Assembly (NCBI GenBank): GCA_963779515.1
Contig: CAVZYN010000005.1
Span: forward strand, 150,096-214,095
DNA length: 64,000 nucleotides
Origin: CAVZYN01 sp963779515
GTDB lineage: Bacteria > Pseudomonadota > Alphaproteobacteria > Rhizobiales > Hyphomicrobiaceae
Direction: 5' to 3'
The position numbers were made by a program, and so were the translations under genes. Below, piece by piece: positions 11,644-20,444 of this stretch. Each line of letters starts with the position of its first letter. The stretch's first letter is position 1. The notes beneath the pieces were generated by a model, which did no database searches, was not told the origin of the DNA, and saw nothing but the letters and a program-made list of their open reading frames with translations.

Positions 11644-12551
11644 CAGTAGGCCTCGCGATAACGGCGGCGCAGCCAGAAGGCCAACAGGTTGAAGGCGAAC
11701 GTCATGGCGAACAGCACAAGACCCGCTGCAAAGATCGACTGATACCCGATTGAGCCGTGCGGCAGATCTCCAAGCGCGACTTGCACGATGTAGGCGGTGA
11801 TGGTCGCGGCCGGCTCGCGCGGATCGAGCGTGAGGTTCGGCTGCTGACCCGCGGCGATGGCAACCACCATTGTCTCGCCGACGGCACGCGAGAGCGCAAG
11901 TACGAACGCGGCCGCGACACCGGAGAAAGCGGCTGGCAGCACGACTTTTACAGCGGTCTCGTACTTGGTGGCACCTATGGCAAGTGAACCGTCGCGCAAC
12001 GCTTGCGGCACGGCGCGCATGGCATCTTCGCTGAGCGACACAACGATCGGCAGGATCATGATCCCGATCACGATCCCGGCTGAAAGGATGTTGAAGCCGG
12101 GCAGCCCGGGAATGATCTTCTGCAACAAGGGCGTCACGAACAACAGCGCGAAGAAGCCATAGACAATCGTCGGAACGCCGGAGAGCAGTTCAAGCGCCGG
12201 CTTGACGATTTCGCGCAAGCGATGCGGCGCAAACTCGCTGAGATAAATCGCCGCGATCAAACCGAGTGGTGCCGCGACCAGCAAGGCCACGACAGTCGAC
12301 ACCAGTGTACCCATCAGCAGCGGCAGAACGCCGTAACGAGGATTATCGAACAGGGGTGTCCAAACCGTATCGGTCAGGAACGACCAGAGCGGAACCGTGC
12401 GGAAAAATACCGCTGATTCGTAGAGCAATGTCCCGACAATGCCGAGAGTGATAAGCACGGACGAGGCAGCCGCCGCAAACAGCGCGCCGATGACCAACCG
12501 CTCTTGCCAACGCTGGCGCTGGCGCTGCGCCGCTGTCAGTTTCGATGCCAT
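11643..12551 (-). CDS. pstC: Phosphate ABC transporter permease PstC
   Basis: About 302 residues when started at the ATG at 12551 ('MASKLTAAQRQ'), which has a GGGGACGG ribosome-binding site just upstream. A longer reading from 12617 exists but adds an unconvincing leader. Six membrane helices and the EAA loop ('LRDGSLAIGATKYETAVKVVLP') are present. It pairs with PstA in the Pst channel. The spacing to pstS is about 96 bases with this start. Confidence 0.93.
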   Translation of the reverse strand: MASKLTAAQRQRQRWQERLVIGALFAAAASSVLITLGIVGTLLYESAVFFRTVPLWSFLTDTVWTPLFDNPRYGVLPLLMGTLVSTVVALLVAAPLGLIAAIYLSEFAPHRLREIVKPALELLSGVPTIVYGFFALLFVTPLLQKIIPGLPGFNILSAGIVIGIMILPIVVSLSEDAMRAVPQALRDGSLAIGATKYETAVKVVLPAAFSGVAAAFVLALSRAVGETMVVAIAAGQQPNLTLDPREPAATITAYIVQVALGDLPHGSIGYQSIFAAGLVLFAMTFAFNLLAFWLRRRYREAY

Positions 12552-12647
12552 CCCGTCCCCGCAGTCTAACCGTTTCACGCGAGACGCCGGGGCTGGCAAA
12601 AACCAGTCCCGGCGCATCCAATAGCCAGTCGCGCTGATACGCTGCGC

Positions 12648-13649
12648 TTACATCACCGGCTTTTTCGCGAGGATGGTGTCGATCGACACGCCCACTTCAG
12701 GGACGCCGCCGAACGCGGAACCAGCCTCTTTATTCTTGAAGCGCTGCAGCGCCGGGGCGTAGGCCTTTTCCGGCAGCGGCAGATACTTGACCTCTTTGAT
12801 CAGCGCCGGGCCTTTGGTCATGACGAAGTCGACCAGCTGCTGGACTTCCGGTTTTGCGGCCGCCTTGTCAGAGACATAGACGAACAGCGGCCGCGACATC
12901 GGATTATACGAACCGGCCAGCACATTCTCCAGCGACGGCTTCACGCAGCCCTGGCCCTTGCCCCAGTCGATGGCGAGCGCTTTGAGTGCTTTCGGATTGG
13001 CCGCGTAGTAGGCGAAGCCGAAGTAGCCGATCGCGCCCTTGTCGCCCTGCACGCCCTTGACCAGCACGTTGTCGTCTTCGCTGGCGGTGTAGTCGCCGCG
13101 GCTCGACTTGGCCTTGCCGACGGCGGCCTCGGTGAAATAGTCGAACGTTCCGCTATCCGAGCCGGCGCCGAACAGTTTCAGGGGCTGGTCGGGCCATGCC
13201 GGATTGACGTCCTTCCAGGACTTGATCTTGCCCTGGGCGGTCGGCTCCCACATCGTCTTGAGTTCAGAAACCTTGATGCACTCCAGCGGGTTCTGCGGGT
13301 GCACGACAACCGTCAACGCGTCGAACGCGATCGGCAGTTCGTAGAACGAGATACCGTTCTTTTTGCACTCGTCGATCTCGGCTTTCAGGATCGGGCGCGA
13401 GCCGTTCGACAGATCGGTTTCGCCGCGGCAGAATTTCTTGAAGCCGCCACCGGTGCCGGAAATGCCAACCGTGACCCGGACCGCGCCCTTGTTCGCCTTT
13501 TGGAACTCTTCGGCAACGGCTTCCATGACCGGAAACACGGTGGAGGAACCGTCGATGGCAATGGTCTTGGCCTGCGACCAGGCGGGGCTGAGGGCGGCAG
13601 TCGCTGCGAGAGCGGCAAGGGCGGTGAGCGGGCGGGCGAAAGTAGTCAT
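12648..13649 (-). CDS. pstS: Phosphate-binding periplasmic protein PstS
   Basis: 333 residues with a signal peptide ('ALAALAATAALSPAWSQA', cleavage expected before KTIAIDG). Phosphate-contact motifs follow: 'DGSSTVFPV', 'GISGTGGGF', 'SNGSRPI' and 'GSDSGTFDYF'. It is the periplasmic receptor that delivers phosphate to PstCA. It is the first gene after a triple Pho box, so it is expected to be the most strongly phosphate-regulated gene here. The protein belongs to the 'SGTGGGFKKFC' subgroup common in alphaproteobacteria. Confidence 0.95.
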   Translation of the reverse strand: MTTFARPLTALAALAATAALSPAWSQAKTIAIDGSSTVFPVMEAVAEEFQKANKGAVRVTVGISGTGGGFKKFCRGETDLSNGSRPILKAEIDECKKNGISFYELPIAFDALTVVVHPQNPLECIKVSELKTMWEPTAQGKIKSWKDVNPAWPDQPLKLFGAGSDSGTFDYFTEAAVGKAKSSRGDYTASEDDNVLVKGVQGDKGAIGYFGFAYYAANPKALKALAIDWGKGQGCVKPSLENVLAGSYNPMSRPLFVYVSDKAAAKPEVQQLVDFVMTKGPALIKEVKYLPLPEKAYAPALQRFKNKEAGSAFGGVPEVGVSIDTILAKKPVM

Positions 13650-13687
13650 ATCATCCTCGTGTGCCGTTGATCGGACGAGACCTTTTT

Positions 13688-13716
13688 AGGACAGGCAGAC
13701 GACACCCATGTGACAA
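13688..13716 (-). promoter_or_regulatory. Pho box (three direct half-sites) upstream of pstS
   Basis: Read on the minus strand, three 7-base half-sites lie exactly 11 bases apart: TTGTCAC, GTGTCGT and CTGTCCT, with 4-base spacers. This is the period of PhoB binding sites. They end about 38 bases before the pstS start. Sequence, spacing and gene context agree. Confidence 0.8.
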
Positions 13717-13751
13717 CGTAATTATCTGATATTTCTATGTTTTACGCCCCA

Positions 13752-15017
13752 TCACGTGGTCGGCTCCATCGCGAATGACACCGTGACAGTCGTGCCCCGA
13801 CCGAGCGCCGACGTAATGTCCATTTGCCCGCGGTGCCGGTTGACGATGTGCTTGACGATCGCCAGCCCAAGACCGGTACCGCCCCGCTCTCGGCTATCCT
13901 TGGCGCTGACCCGGTAAAACCGTTCCGTCAGCCGGGGAAGGTGCTCTTTCGCGATGCCGATGCCGTCGTCTGCAACCGCAAGGCTCACGTTGTTTCCTGC
14001 TGGTGATAGGCGTATCGACACGGCTCCGCCCTGCTTGCCGTATTTGATCGCATTCTGGACGAGGTTCTGGACCACTTGGACGAGTTCGTCCCGTTCTCCC
14101 CGGATTGTGGTCGCGTCTTCCGGCACGGACATCACAATCGTTTGGCCGGCACGGTTTGCTGTCGGACTAAGCAACTCGGATACCTCTCGGACGACAGCGG
14201 ACAGGTCGACCCGCTCGAGCGGCGGCACATGCACGCGCATCTCGATGCGGCTCAGCGACAGGAGGTCGTCGATCAGGCGCGACATGCGGCTCGCTTCCTG
14301 CTGCATGATGTCGAGGAACTGTGCGCGAGCATTGGGATCGTCTTTGGCCGGGCCCTGCAGGGTCTCGATGAATCCTTTCAGCGATGCCAGCGGCGTGCGC
14401 AGTTCATGGCTCGCGTTGGCCACGAAATCCGAGCGCATCTGATCGAGTTGGGCCTCGCTGGTTCGATCGCGGAATGTGGCGAGTATGACGGGATTCGCAC
14501 GGCTGCTGGTCGACAACGACTGCAGCCGCGCGGTCAGTCTCCGTTCAACGGGCACACCTATGCGCAGCTCCGCGGTTGCCACCACATTCTCCGCGGCCGC
14601 GCGCGCCAACGCCGAAGCGAGTTCCGGTGATCTGAGAGATGTATTGAGATCCTTTCCAGGCACCAGTTGCAATTGATCCCTGGCCGGTTCGTTCGCACTC
14701 ACGATCGTACCGTCAGGTTGCAAGAGGATGGCCGCATCCGGCATTGCTTGAAGCAGGTCCGCAGCTGGAAACAGGGCAGCAGGCACGCCGCCACGTGGCA
14801 GCGGCTGTTTCGCTTCGGATGTTGGCGCACTGCTCGTGCGCCAATGATGCGACACCGCAGTCAACACGGCGAACAGTCCGCATCCGAGCGCCAGCGAAGC
14901 CCATGCATGCCAGCCGGAAACCCAATGCAGCAACGTGCTGAAGAGTGCCGCGACGATAGCGATCACGCGATCGATCTCCCATGACCGCGGCAACATCGGC
15001 ACTCGGCTCATGTTCAT
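13752..15017 (-). CDS. phoR: Phosphate regulon sensor histidine kinase PhoR
   Basis: About 421 residues from the ATG at 15017, which has AGGA nine bases upstream; an upstream start at 15086 is possible. Two N-terminal membrane helices are followed by a PAS-like segment ('MPDAAILLQPDGTIVSANEPA'-type). HisKA carries the phospho-acceptor His in 'NASHELRTPLASLKG'. The HATPase domain has N-box 'LVQNAIKYG', G1 'VADDGIGI' and G2 'GGTGLGLAIVKHI'. It phosphorylates PhoB under phosphate limitation. It lies just upstream of pstS on the same strand, separated by the Pho-box region. Confidence 0.92.
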   Translation of the reverse strand: MNMSRVPMLPRSWEIDRVIAIVAALFSTLLHWVSGWHAWASLALGCGLFAVLTAVSHHWRTSSAPTSEAKQPLPRGGVPAALFPAADLLQAMPDAAILLQPDGTIVSANEPARDQLQLVPGKDLNTSLRSPELASALARAAAENVVATAELRIGVPVERRLTARLQSLSTSSRANPVILATFRDRTSEAQLDQMRSDFVANASHELRTPLASLKGFIETLQGPAKDDPNARAQFLDIMQQEASRMSRLIDDLLSLSRIEMRVHVPPLERVDLSAVVREVSELLSPTANRAGQTIVMSVPEDATTIRGERDELVQVVQNLVQNAIKYGKQGGAVSIRLSPAGNNVSLAVADDGIGIAKEHLPRLTERFYRVSAKDSRERGGTGLGLAIVKHIVNRHRGQMDITSALGRGTTVTVSFAMEPTT

Positions 15018-15218
15018 CTCAACCAATCCTGGTTCGATCCAACCGGCAGTCATTCTATGACAATACAGCGATCCGTGATCGAGCACGATTGGCCAGGACG
15101 CAGCTCGTTGGGGAAGAATGCGCTGTCATGCGGGCGGAGCGATCCCATGCCGGCGTGATCTTAAGCCGGAATCACCGCGAACGGCATGAAGACCCACGAG
15201 GGACCCGCACGACATGCC

Positions 15219-15275
15219 CCACTCGGCTTGCTTGGTTGGGTGACACGTCGCTTTGCCGGCCAGGAGTGCGGCGAT
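15219..15275. repeat. Short conserved element, copy A (second copy at 45676)
   Basis: About 55 bases match a segment at 45676-45735 at roughly 80 percent. The core TTGCTTGGTTGGGTGAC is identical, and flanking blocks TTTGCC, AGGAGT and CGAT are kept. Copy A lies in the 460-bp spacer after phoR, next to the remnants of mobile DNA. The rest of 15018-15478 shows no convincing gene. Confidence 0.55.
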
Positions 15276-15548
15276 CTTGATGGCCGAACACCGTGCAATG
15301 ATGGTGCGGCGATGGCGGTGAGCGGCTTCGCATGATGCACGACAAGCCAACACCGCCAGAAAACACCATTTCATTGCCCGGCATCAAGCAATCGTGGATC
15401 GATGTTGCCTTCGAGGCTGTCGAACATCGTTTGTACGAAGTCGATCAAGATATCGGACGCTTTCTTGGCGCTCTTGGTGTCGCGGTCGATCTCGACTTGC
15501 CAACGCCGATGCGGAGCACCTGAAGGCTGAGCTTGGACTTCCCCCGAT

Positions 15549-16439
15549 TCAGTGGAGAGCCATTCGCTCTTCCTTTTGGCCGGCGCAGAACGTTGCTTCG
15601 AACGTCGCCGGGCTGACGTAGCCGAGGCTCGAGTGCCGCCGGCGCGGATTGTAGAACCCTTCGATGTATTGGCCAATGGCTTGGCTGGCCTGGTCGCGCG
15701 TCGCGAACGCCGTGCGCCAGATCAGCTCTGACTTGATGGTCTTGAATACGGTCTCGACCATCGCGTTATCATAGCAGTTCCCACGTCCGCTCATCGAGGC
15801 AACGAAGCCATGATCGCGCAGCATGCGGCGATAGTCGTCCGAGCAATATTGGCTGCCACGATCCGAATGATGGATCAGCCCGGGCGGAGGTCGACGCAGC
15901 GAGATCGCGCGCCGCAACGCTTCCATTGCCAAGCTTCTTTTCATCCGATCGCTCAGGTGCCAGCCAACGATCCGTCGAGAGAACAGATCCAACACGACCG
16001 CAAGATAGAGCCAGCCTTCGGCCGTCCACACATACGAGATGTCCACGCCCCATTTCTGATCTGGCGTTGTCGCGGTGAAGTCCTGATCGAGCACATTCGT
16101 TGCGACAGGGCCGCCATGGTCGCTGTCCGTCGTCTTCTTGAAACGCGTCTTTTGCCGTGCTTTCATGCCGTTTTCGCTCATCAGGCGAGCCACGCGGTGC
16201 CGTCCGATCGCCAAGCCACTTTCTTGCAACTCGACGTGCATGCGCGGTGAACCGTAGGTCTCGTTCGAGGTCGAGAACTCTGCGCGAATGTGCGCCAACA
16301 TGACCATGTCGTCGTTCTGCCGGTCGCTGGCAGGTCGCGACTTCCAAGCATAGAAACCACTGACACTGACGCCCAAAGCTGCACACGCCGTTTCGACGGA
16401 AGCCTCAGCCCTCTTTGCATCGATCAACGCAAAACTCAT
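15549..16439 (-). CDS. IS3-family transposase OrfB (DDE integrase)
   Basis: 296 residues. An N-terminal HTH_21-like region ('RHRVARLMSENGMKARQK') is followed by an rve integrase core with Asp in 'WGVDISYVWT', Asp in 'IHHSDRGSQY' and Glu in 'NAMVETVFKTIKSE'. The DDE triad is complete, so it looks functional. Its ATG overlaps the orfA stop as ATGA and has an AAGGAG site 8 bases upstream. A run of seven A followed by G (16472-16478 on the plus strand as T7) lies in the overlap zone. That is the classic IS3 -1 slippage site, so an OrfAB fusion is also expected. Confidence 0.93.
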   Translation of the reverse strand: MSFALIDAKRAEASVETACAALGVSVSGFYAWKSRPASDRQNDDMVMLAHIRAEFSTSNETYGSPRMHVELQESGLAIGRHRVARLMSENGMKARQKTRFKKTTDSDHGGPVATNVLDQDFTATTPDQKWGVDISYVWTAEGWLYLAVVLDLFSRRIVGWHLSDRMKRSLAMEALRRAISLRRPPPGLIHHSDRGSQYCSDDYRRMLRDHGFVASMSGRGNCYDNAMVETVFKTIKSELIWRTAFATRDQASQAIGQYIEGFYNPRRRHSSLGYVSPATFEATFCAGQKEERMALH

Positions 16440-16735
16440 CGACTTGTCTCCTTGGCAAAGAAGGCGGTCGCTTTTTTTAAGAGATCTCTTTCGGCCCTGA
16501 GGAGTTCATTTTCCCGACGCAAGCGGGCCAGCTCCTTCTCGACGTCCTCGTGTGGCCCGGCCATCAGCTCCGCGCGATCCAACTTCCGCTTCCACGTGCT
16601 CAGCGACGACATGCCGATGCCGAGGTCATCGGCAACTTGCCTGATCGTACGCCCACTCGTCGTCAGAATCCTTACGGCCTCCCGCCGGAACGCCTCGTCG
16701 ATTTCGCGCCCCTTGTCTGTCTTGGTCTTGCCCAT
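16436..16735 (-). CDS. IS3-family transposase OrfA
   Basis: 99 residues from the ATG at 16735, which has GAGGAG five bases upstream. An HTH_Tnp_1 domain ('RREAVRILTTSGRTIRQVAD' then 'LGIGMSSLSTWKRKL') is followed by a leucine-zipper-like coiled coil ('EKELARLRRENELLRAERDL'). The end 'LLKKATAFFAKE' is typical of IS3 OrfA. It binds the IS ends and multimerises with OrfAB. Confidence 0.92.
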   Translation of the reverse strand: MGKTKTDKGREIDEAFRREAVRILTTSGRTIRQVADDLGIGMSSLSTWKRKLDRAELMAGPHEDVEKELARLRRENELLRAERDLLKKATAFFAKETSR

Positions 16736-17000
16736 GCTGGCTCCTCTGATTCGCAAAACCTATCAGAAAAGCCCTCCACTTTTTCCGGGGAAGTCCAGCT
16801 TGCCGCACAGATCATCAAGGTGCTCGACAAGCGTGCACTGACCGTGCGCGCCGCCGCCGAAGCCACGGGGATCGCTGCCGCTAATTTCTCGCGAATCCGT
16901 AAAACCAAACTCGACCGGTTCACGATCGATCGCCTCATGACCATCCGCGGACGGCTCGATCGCAGGTCGAGATCGCCGTCACAGTCCGGCCAAGACCAAG

Positions 17001-17492
17001 TCATCTGGAGCAGCGGCAAGGTGACGACAAGTTGGCTGGATCGAGCCCGATGCTGGCAACCCACTCCTGAACGAGACGTGCATACTGTCGCGTCGTCAGA
17101 CCTCCCTTATTACCACGACCCGCGAATAGGAACTGCAACGCTTTCCTGTTCGTCAGTCGAAGATACTCGTCGAGTGCCGCCCGTGTCTGATCAGTTAGTT
17201 CGAACCGAACAGGCCTGCCGGTCTTCTTCTGCCTGATCGTTGCCCGGTCGCTTGAGTAACCGCTCGGCGCGACATCCTCCACCCGGACAGCAACAACGTC
17301 ACAGCCTCGGAGCTTGCTGTCGATCGCCAGATTGAAAAGCGCGAGATCCCGCTTCTTCCCCTCGATCTGCAGCTTCGTGCGGATCGACCAAACATGGCTC
17401 GGTTTCAATGGTGGCTTTGCGCCGACAAGCTTCCCTTTATTCCAAGGCACGCGAACGGGCTTGATGATCGATGAAGTATGTTCCGTCTCCAT
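17001..17492 (-). pseudogene. Truncated tyrosine recombinase (phage-type integrase)
   Basis: 163 residues are open, with integrase sequence up to 'YARLVQEWVASIGLDPA', which then stops matching and ends in an unrelated tail. The first catalytic Arg ('AIDSKLRGCDVVAVRV') and the beta-strand Lys region ('TIRQKKTGRPVRFEL') are present. The C-terminal H-x-x-R and Tyr nucleophile are missing, so it cannot recombine DNA. The break abuts the remnant Xre gene on the opposite strand, indicating a deletion junction near 17035. 17493-17877 holds no gene I can support. Confidence 0.7.
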
Positions 17493-17877
17493 GGTCTGTC
17501 TCCTTTCCAGAGAGACAGACGAACATGCGCCGGTCGTGCCTGAACTGAGCGCTATGCCGGTCGCTATCGGATCAATTCTTCCATGACGTGGTTACCAACT
17601 GACAGTCGTGACCCAAAGCGACAATGTTCACGGTGCAAGAACAAAGTCGGTCTTGGGTGCATCGCGACGACGTGAGGAAGCGCGCAGGACCGGTCAGATC
17701 TGGGAAGGCTTGGAACGCCGCGACATCACACGACGCAATTGAATGAGATCCATGCTGGGCTCACGGCGCCATGCTGAAACGCAATAACGGTCCGACCTAG
17801 GCAAGCCAAGCCGGTGCCAAAATTTGCTTGCGATGAGACAATCGCATCAATTGTCACGCCGCTGCCCGTACCCAGGT

Positions 17878-18816
17878 TCAACGTCTTGCCGTGATCTTGC
17901 GGCCCATGCTTTGCCTGGACGGCGCGGGTCGCTTTGCCTGTGGCGCAAGCGACAGAAACCAATTCTTGATCTCGATCGCCTGCGGCTGCATCACGATTTC
18001 ATTCGGGCTGATCAAGTGGTAGGCGAACGCGGTGCCAAAGGAGCGTCCGAACAGTCTGACGAGATGGCCGGCGCGCAGTTCGTCCTGAACCAGCCATTCC
18101 ACGAACAGCGATACCCCGAGCCCATTGATCGTCGCGCTGAGTTGGAAATGGCGATCGTCCAGCATCACTCGGGAGTGCTTTGACGCCAAAGTTTGCCCGT
18201 TCTCCGACATCCATTCCGACCACATCAGCTCGTTATCGACATGCAGCAAGGTGCAGCGCTTCAGGTCGGCCGTCGAAGTGATCTTGTGACGTGCGAGGTA
18301 TTTCGGACTGCACACGACGATCAGCCGTTCGGGCCACAGCCGCGTGACGTGGAATCGTGGCCAATTGCCAAGTCCCCACTGGATTCCGAGATCGGCAAAC
18401 GCATGAGGGTCAGTTAGGTTCGCATAGGTATTGTTATGATTCTGAATCGAGATCTGCAGTTCAGGTCGCGTCTCCCAAAGCGTACCGAGATGTGCTGACA
18501 GAAACCGGCTTGCGAACATCGGCAACACAGCGACCCTGACTGTCGCTGCGCGGCGCACCGCCATGTCTAGGCCGGCGCGGATGCCGTTCAGACCCGTATC
18601 AACATGTGGAGCGAGAGCGGCGCCGTGATCGGTGAGCTCGAGCCCGGTTGCCGTCCGGCGGAACAGGGGCAAGCCAAGTTCCGTTTCCAACTTTTTGATA
18701 TGGTAGCTGATCGCACTCTGACTGCTGTGCAGCTCGGCAGCAGCTTTGGTCAAATTCTTGGTCCGCGCAACGACGCAGAAGACCTGAATGGACTTGATGT
18801 TTTTGATCTGGACCAT
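17878..18816 (-). CDS. LysR-family transcriptional regulator
   Basis: 312 residues. The N-terminal winged helix-turn-helix ('SIQVFCVVARTKNLTKAAAE', then 'SSQSAISYHIKKLETELG') is followed by a LysR substrate-binding domain of the GcvA/AmpR-like type ('DLGIQWGLGNWPR'). It is divergent from the liv/acyl-CoA operon, the usual arrangement for a LysR activator of the neighbouring genes, and probably responds to the transported or activated acid. The identity of the inducer cannot be seen. The C-terminal ~20 residues are basic and poorly conserved. Confidence 0.88.
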   Translation of the reverse strand: MVQIKNIKSIQVFCVVARTKNLTKAAAELHSSQSAISYHIKKLETELGLPLFRRTATGLELTDHGAALAPHVDTGLNGIRAGLDMAVRRAATVRVAVLPMFASRFLSAHLGTLWETRPELQISIQNHNNTYANLTDPHAFADLGIQWGLGNWPRFHVTRLWPERLIVVCSPKYLARHKITSTADLKRCTLLHVDNELMWSEWMSENGQTLASKHSRVMLDDRHFQLSATINGLGVSLFVEWLVQDELRAGHLVRLFGRSFGTAFAYHLISPNEIVMQPQAIEIKNWFLSLAPQAKRPAPSRQSMGRKITARR

Positions 18817-18882
18817 GTTTTGGTGATTGAGTTGTCGAGGCTCGCCATGCTGGGTTCATCTGACCTCCACGGTATCGAAATT

Positions 18883-18913
18883 TTTGAGACCTCGCCACAA
18901 ACTTTGGAGTTTG
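18883..18913. promoter_or_regulatory. Candidate LysR-binding inverted repeats in divergent promoter region
   Basis: TTTG-N11-CAAA (18883-18901) fits the T-N11-A form of LysR boxes. It overlaps a second inverted repeat, CAAAC-N6-GTTTG (18898-18913). Both lie in the 163-bp gap between lysR and the first liv gene. Assigned on pattern and position only. Confidence 0.4.
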
Positions 18914-18979
18914 AGTGCACTACCCGTCCAGCTACTATCCTCGCCAAGGTCTGCCGCCCGCAGCGTGGGGAAGCATCCA

Positions 18980-19711
18980 ATGGCCGGGGTCGTCCTGCGT
19001 GTCGCAGGCTTGAGCAAGTCATTCGGCGGCGTTCACGCCGTTCGGGATCTCACGTTCTCGATCAGCCGCGGCGAGATTCTCGGGTTGATCGGTCCAAATG
19101 GCTCAGGCAAGTCAACGACGGTCAACGTATTGTCTGGCCTACACACGGCAACCGCAGGTTCGATCATCCTCGATGGCAAAGCGATCGAAGCATTGCCAGA
19201 ATACAAGCGTGTCTCCTGTGGGCTCGCCCGCACGTTTCAGACCGCCCGCGTGTTTCCTGAGTTCACCGTCCGTGAGCACATAGCAATCGGCACTCGTGCC
19301 ACACATGACCGCAACACAGACGCGCGAATGGTGGCCGAGAAGATAGAAGATCTAATCCGCCTCTGCGGTCTCGACGGCGTTGCAGATCGGCTCGTGGCCA
19401 CGCTCTCTTCGGCCCAGCAGCGCTTCCTGATGATTGCAACTGCGCTCGCTTCGGGCCCGAAAGTGGTGTTCATCGACGAGCCGGCCGCCGGTCTGGTATC
19501 ACACGAGCGCAAAACGCTCGGCCAATTGATCCGCTCCATCCGGGACCGCGGCACAGCAGTCCTCGTCATCGAACATCACATGGAGCTGATCATGGATGTC
19601 TGTGATCACATCGTGGTGTTGAACTTCGGATCGAAGATTGCAGAAGGCAAGCCCGCTGAAATTCGTGGCAACCGTGTCGTGATCGATGCCTATCTCGGCG
19701 AGAGCGTCTGA
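18980..19711 (+). CDS. livG: Branched-chain-type ABC transporter ATP-binding protein (LivG-like)
   Basis: 243 residues from the ATG at 18980 (GGGGAAG upstream). An in-frame extension back to 18827 is not protein-like. Walker A is 'GPNGSGKST', Walker B 'VVFIDEPAAGL' and the H-loop lies in 'VIEHHMELIMD'. The signature is unusual, 'LSSAQQRFLMIA' instead of LSxGQ. That deviation may matter for ATP hydrolysis. It is one of the two ATPases of a HAAT-family importer with LivF, H, M and K. Confidence 0.9.
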   Translation: MAGVVLRVAGLSKSFGGVHAVRDLTFSISRGEILGLIGPNGSGKSTTVNVLSGLHTATAGSIILDGKAIEALPEYKRVSCGLARTFQTARVFPEFTVREHIAIGTRATHDRNTDARMVAEKIEDLIRLCGLDGVADRLVATLSSAQQRFLMIATALASGPKVVFIDEPAAGLVSHERKTLGQLIRSIRDRGTAVLVIEHHMELIMDVCDHIVVLNFGSKIAEGKPAEIRGNRVVIDAYLGESV

Positions 19712-20412
19712 TGCTCGCGGTCCGGGATCTCAGAGTCGGCTACGGCGCCATCGAAGTCGTGCACGGTATCAACATCGACGTGGCAGACGGAGAGTGCGTT
19801 GCGCTGATCGGAGCCAATGGTGCCGGCAAGTCGTCAACGCTGAAAGCCATTTGCGGCCTGCTGCCGGTGCGATCTGGTAGCATCACGTTCGAGGGGCGAG
19901 ACATCACTAATGCTAGCGGGCATGCGATCGTACGCGCGGGAATCACGATGTGCCCGGAAGGCCGCCAGGTCTTCCCGCAGATGACGGTGCTGCAAAACCT
20001 GCGCATGGGTGCCTATGCCCGCCGCGATGCCGAGCAGACCTCCGACGTGGACCACATGATGGACATGTTCCCGATCCTGCGCGAGCGCGGGTCACAGCTG
20101 GCCGGAACGCTGTCTGGCGGCGAGCAGGAAATGCTCGCAATCGCGCGTGCTCTGATGGCGCGTCCACGGCTATGCATCTTCGACGAACCCTCGCTCGGCT
20201 TGGCACCCAAGATCGTTGCCGAGGTGGCTGCAACGCTCGGGCGGATCAAAGCGATGGGAAAGACGATTCTGCTGGTCGAGCAGAACTCGCTCCTCGCGTT
20301 ACGACTTGCGGACCGCGCCTACCTCTTCGAGGCTGGCGAGATCGTGCTCACCGGCACGGGCGCCGAATTGCAGTCGCATCCCGAGGTGGCGAAGGCCTAT
20401 CTCGGACATTGA
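19711..20412 (+). CDS. livF: Branched-chain-type ABC transporter ATP-binding protein (LivF-like)
   Basis: 233 residues. Walker A 'GANGAGKSS', signature 'LSGGEQEMLAIARAL', Walker B 'LCIFDEPSLGLAP' and H-loop 'LVEQN' are all standard for LivF. Its start overlaps the stop of the LivG-like gene by one base (TGATG). It is the second ATPase of the importer. 'MCPEGRQVFPQMTVLQNL' is the LivF-type Q-loop segment. Confidence 0.93.
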   Translation: MLAVRDLRVGYGAIEVVHGINIDVADGECVALIGANGAGKSSTLKAICGLLPVRSGSITFEGRDITNASGHAIVRAGITMCPEGRQVFPQMTVLQNLRMGAYARRDAEQTSDVDHMMDMFPILRERGSQLAGTLSGGEQEMLAIARALMARPRLCIFDEPSLGLAPKIVAEVAATLGRIKAMGKTILLVEQNSLLALRLADRAYLFEAGEIVLTGTGAELQSHPEVAKAYLGH

Positions 20413-20444
20413 AGGCAACAACACTGAAACCAAGGAGGAACCAA

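Larger units (their letters stand above)
15534..16797 (-). mobile_element. IS3-family insertion sequence, 1,264 bp
   Basis: Both ends begin TGGACTTCCCC and continue with partly matching terminal inverted repeats (AGTGGAG, GC, TTC shared). The element is flanked by a 3-bp direct repeat GCT at 15531-15533 and 16798-16800, the usual IS3 target duplication. It carries orfA and orfB on the minus strand and sits inside a helix-turn-helix gene. Confidence 0.92.
15479..17070 (+). pseudogene. Xre/HigA-type helix-turn-helix regulator gene, split by IS3-family insertion and frameshifted
   Basis: Removing the IS and one copy of its 3-bp duplication joins 'NADAEHLKAEL' on the left to 'AAQIIKVLDKRALTVRAAAE' on the right. 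Next comes 'TGIAAANFSRIRKTKLDRF' and, after a one-base shift near 16960, 'SQVEIAVTVRPRP'. This is the conserved pattern of XRE-family antitoxin-like regulators of about 100 residues. A further one-base shift sits just before NADAEH. No intact toxin gene is beside it. The 3' end runs into the remnant of an integrase on the other strand, so the tail is probably also rearranged. Confidence 0.6.

Noticed and set aside
8333..15280. Plus-strand frames of 60-198 residues opposite the pst/pho genes
   Set aside because: They mirror well-identified minus-strand genes and lack ribosome-binding sites and motifs.
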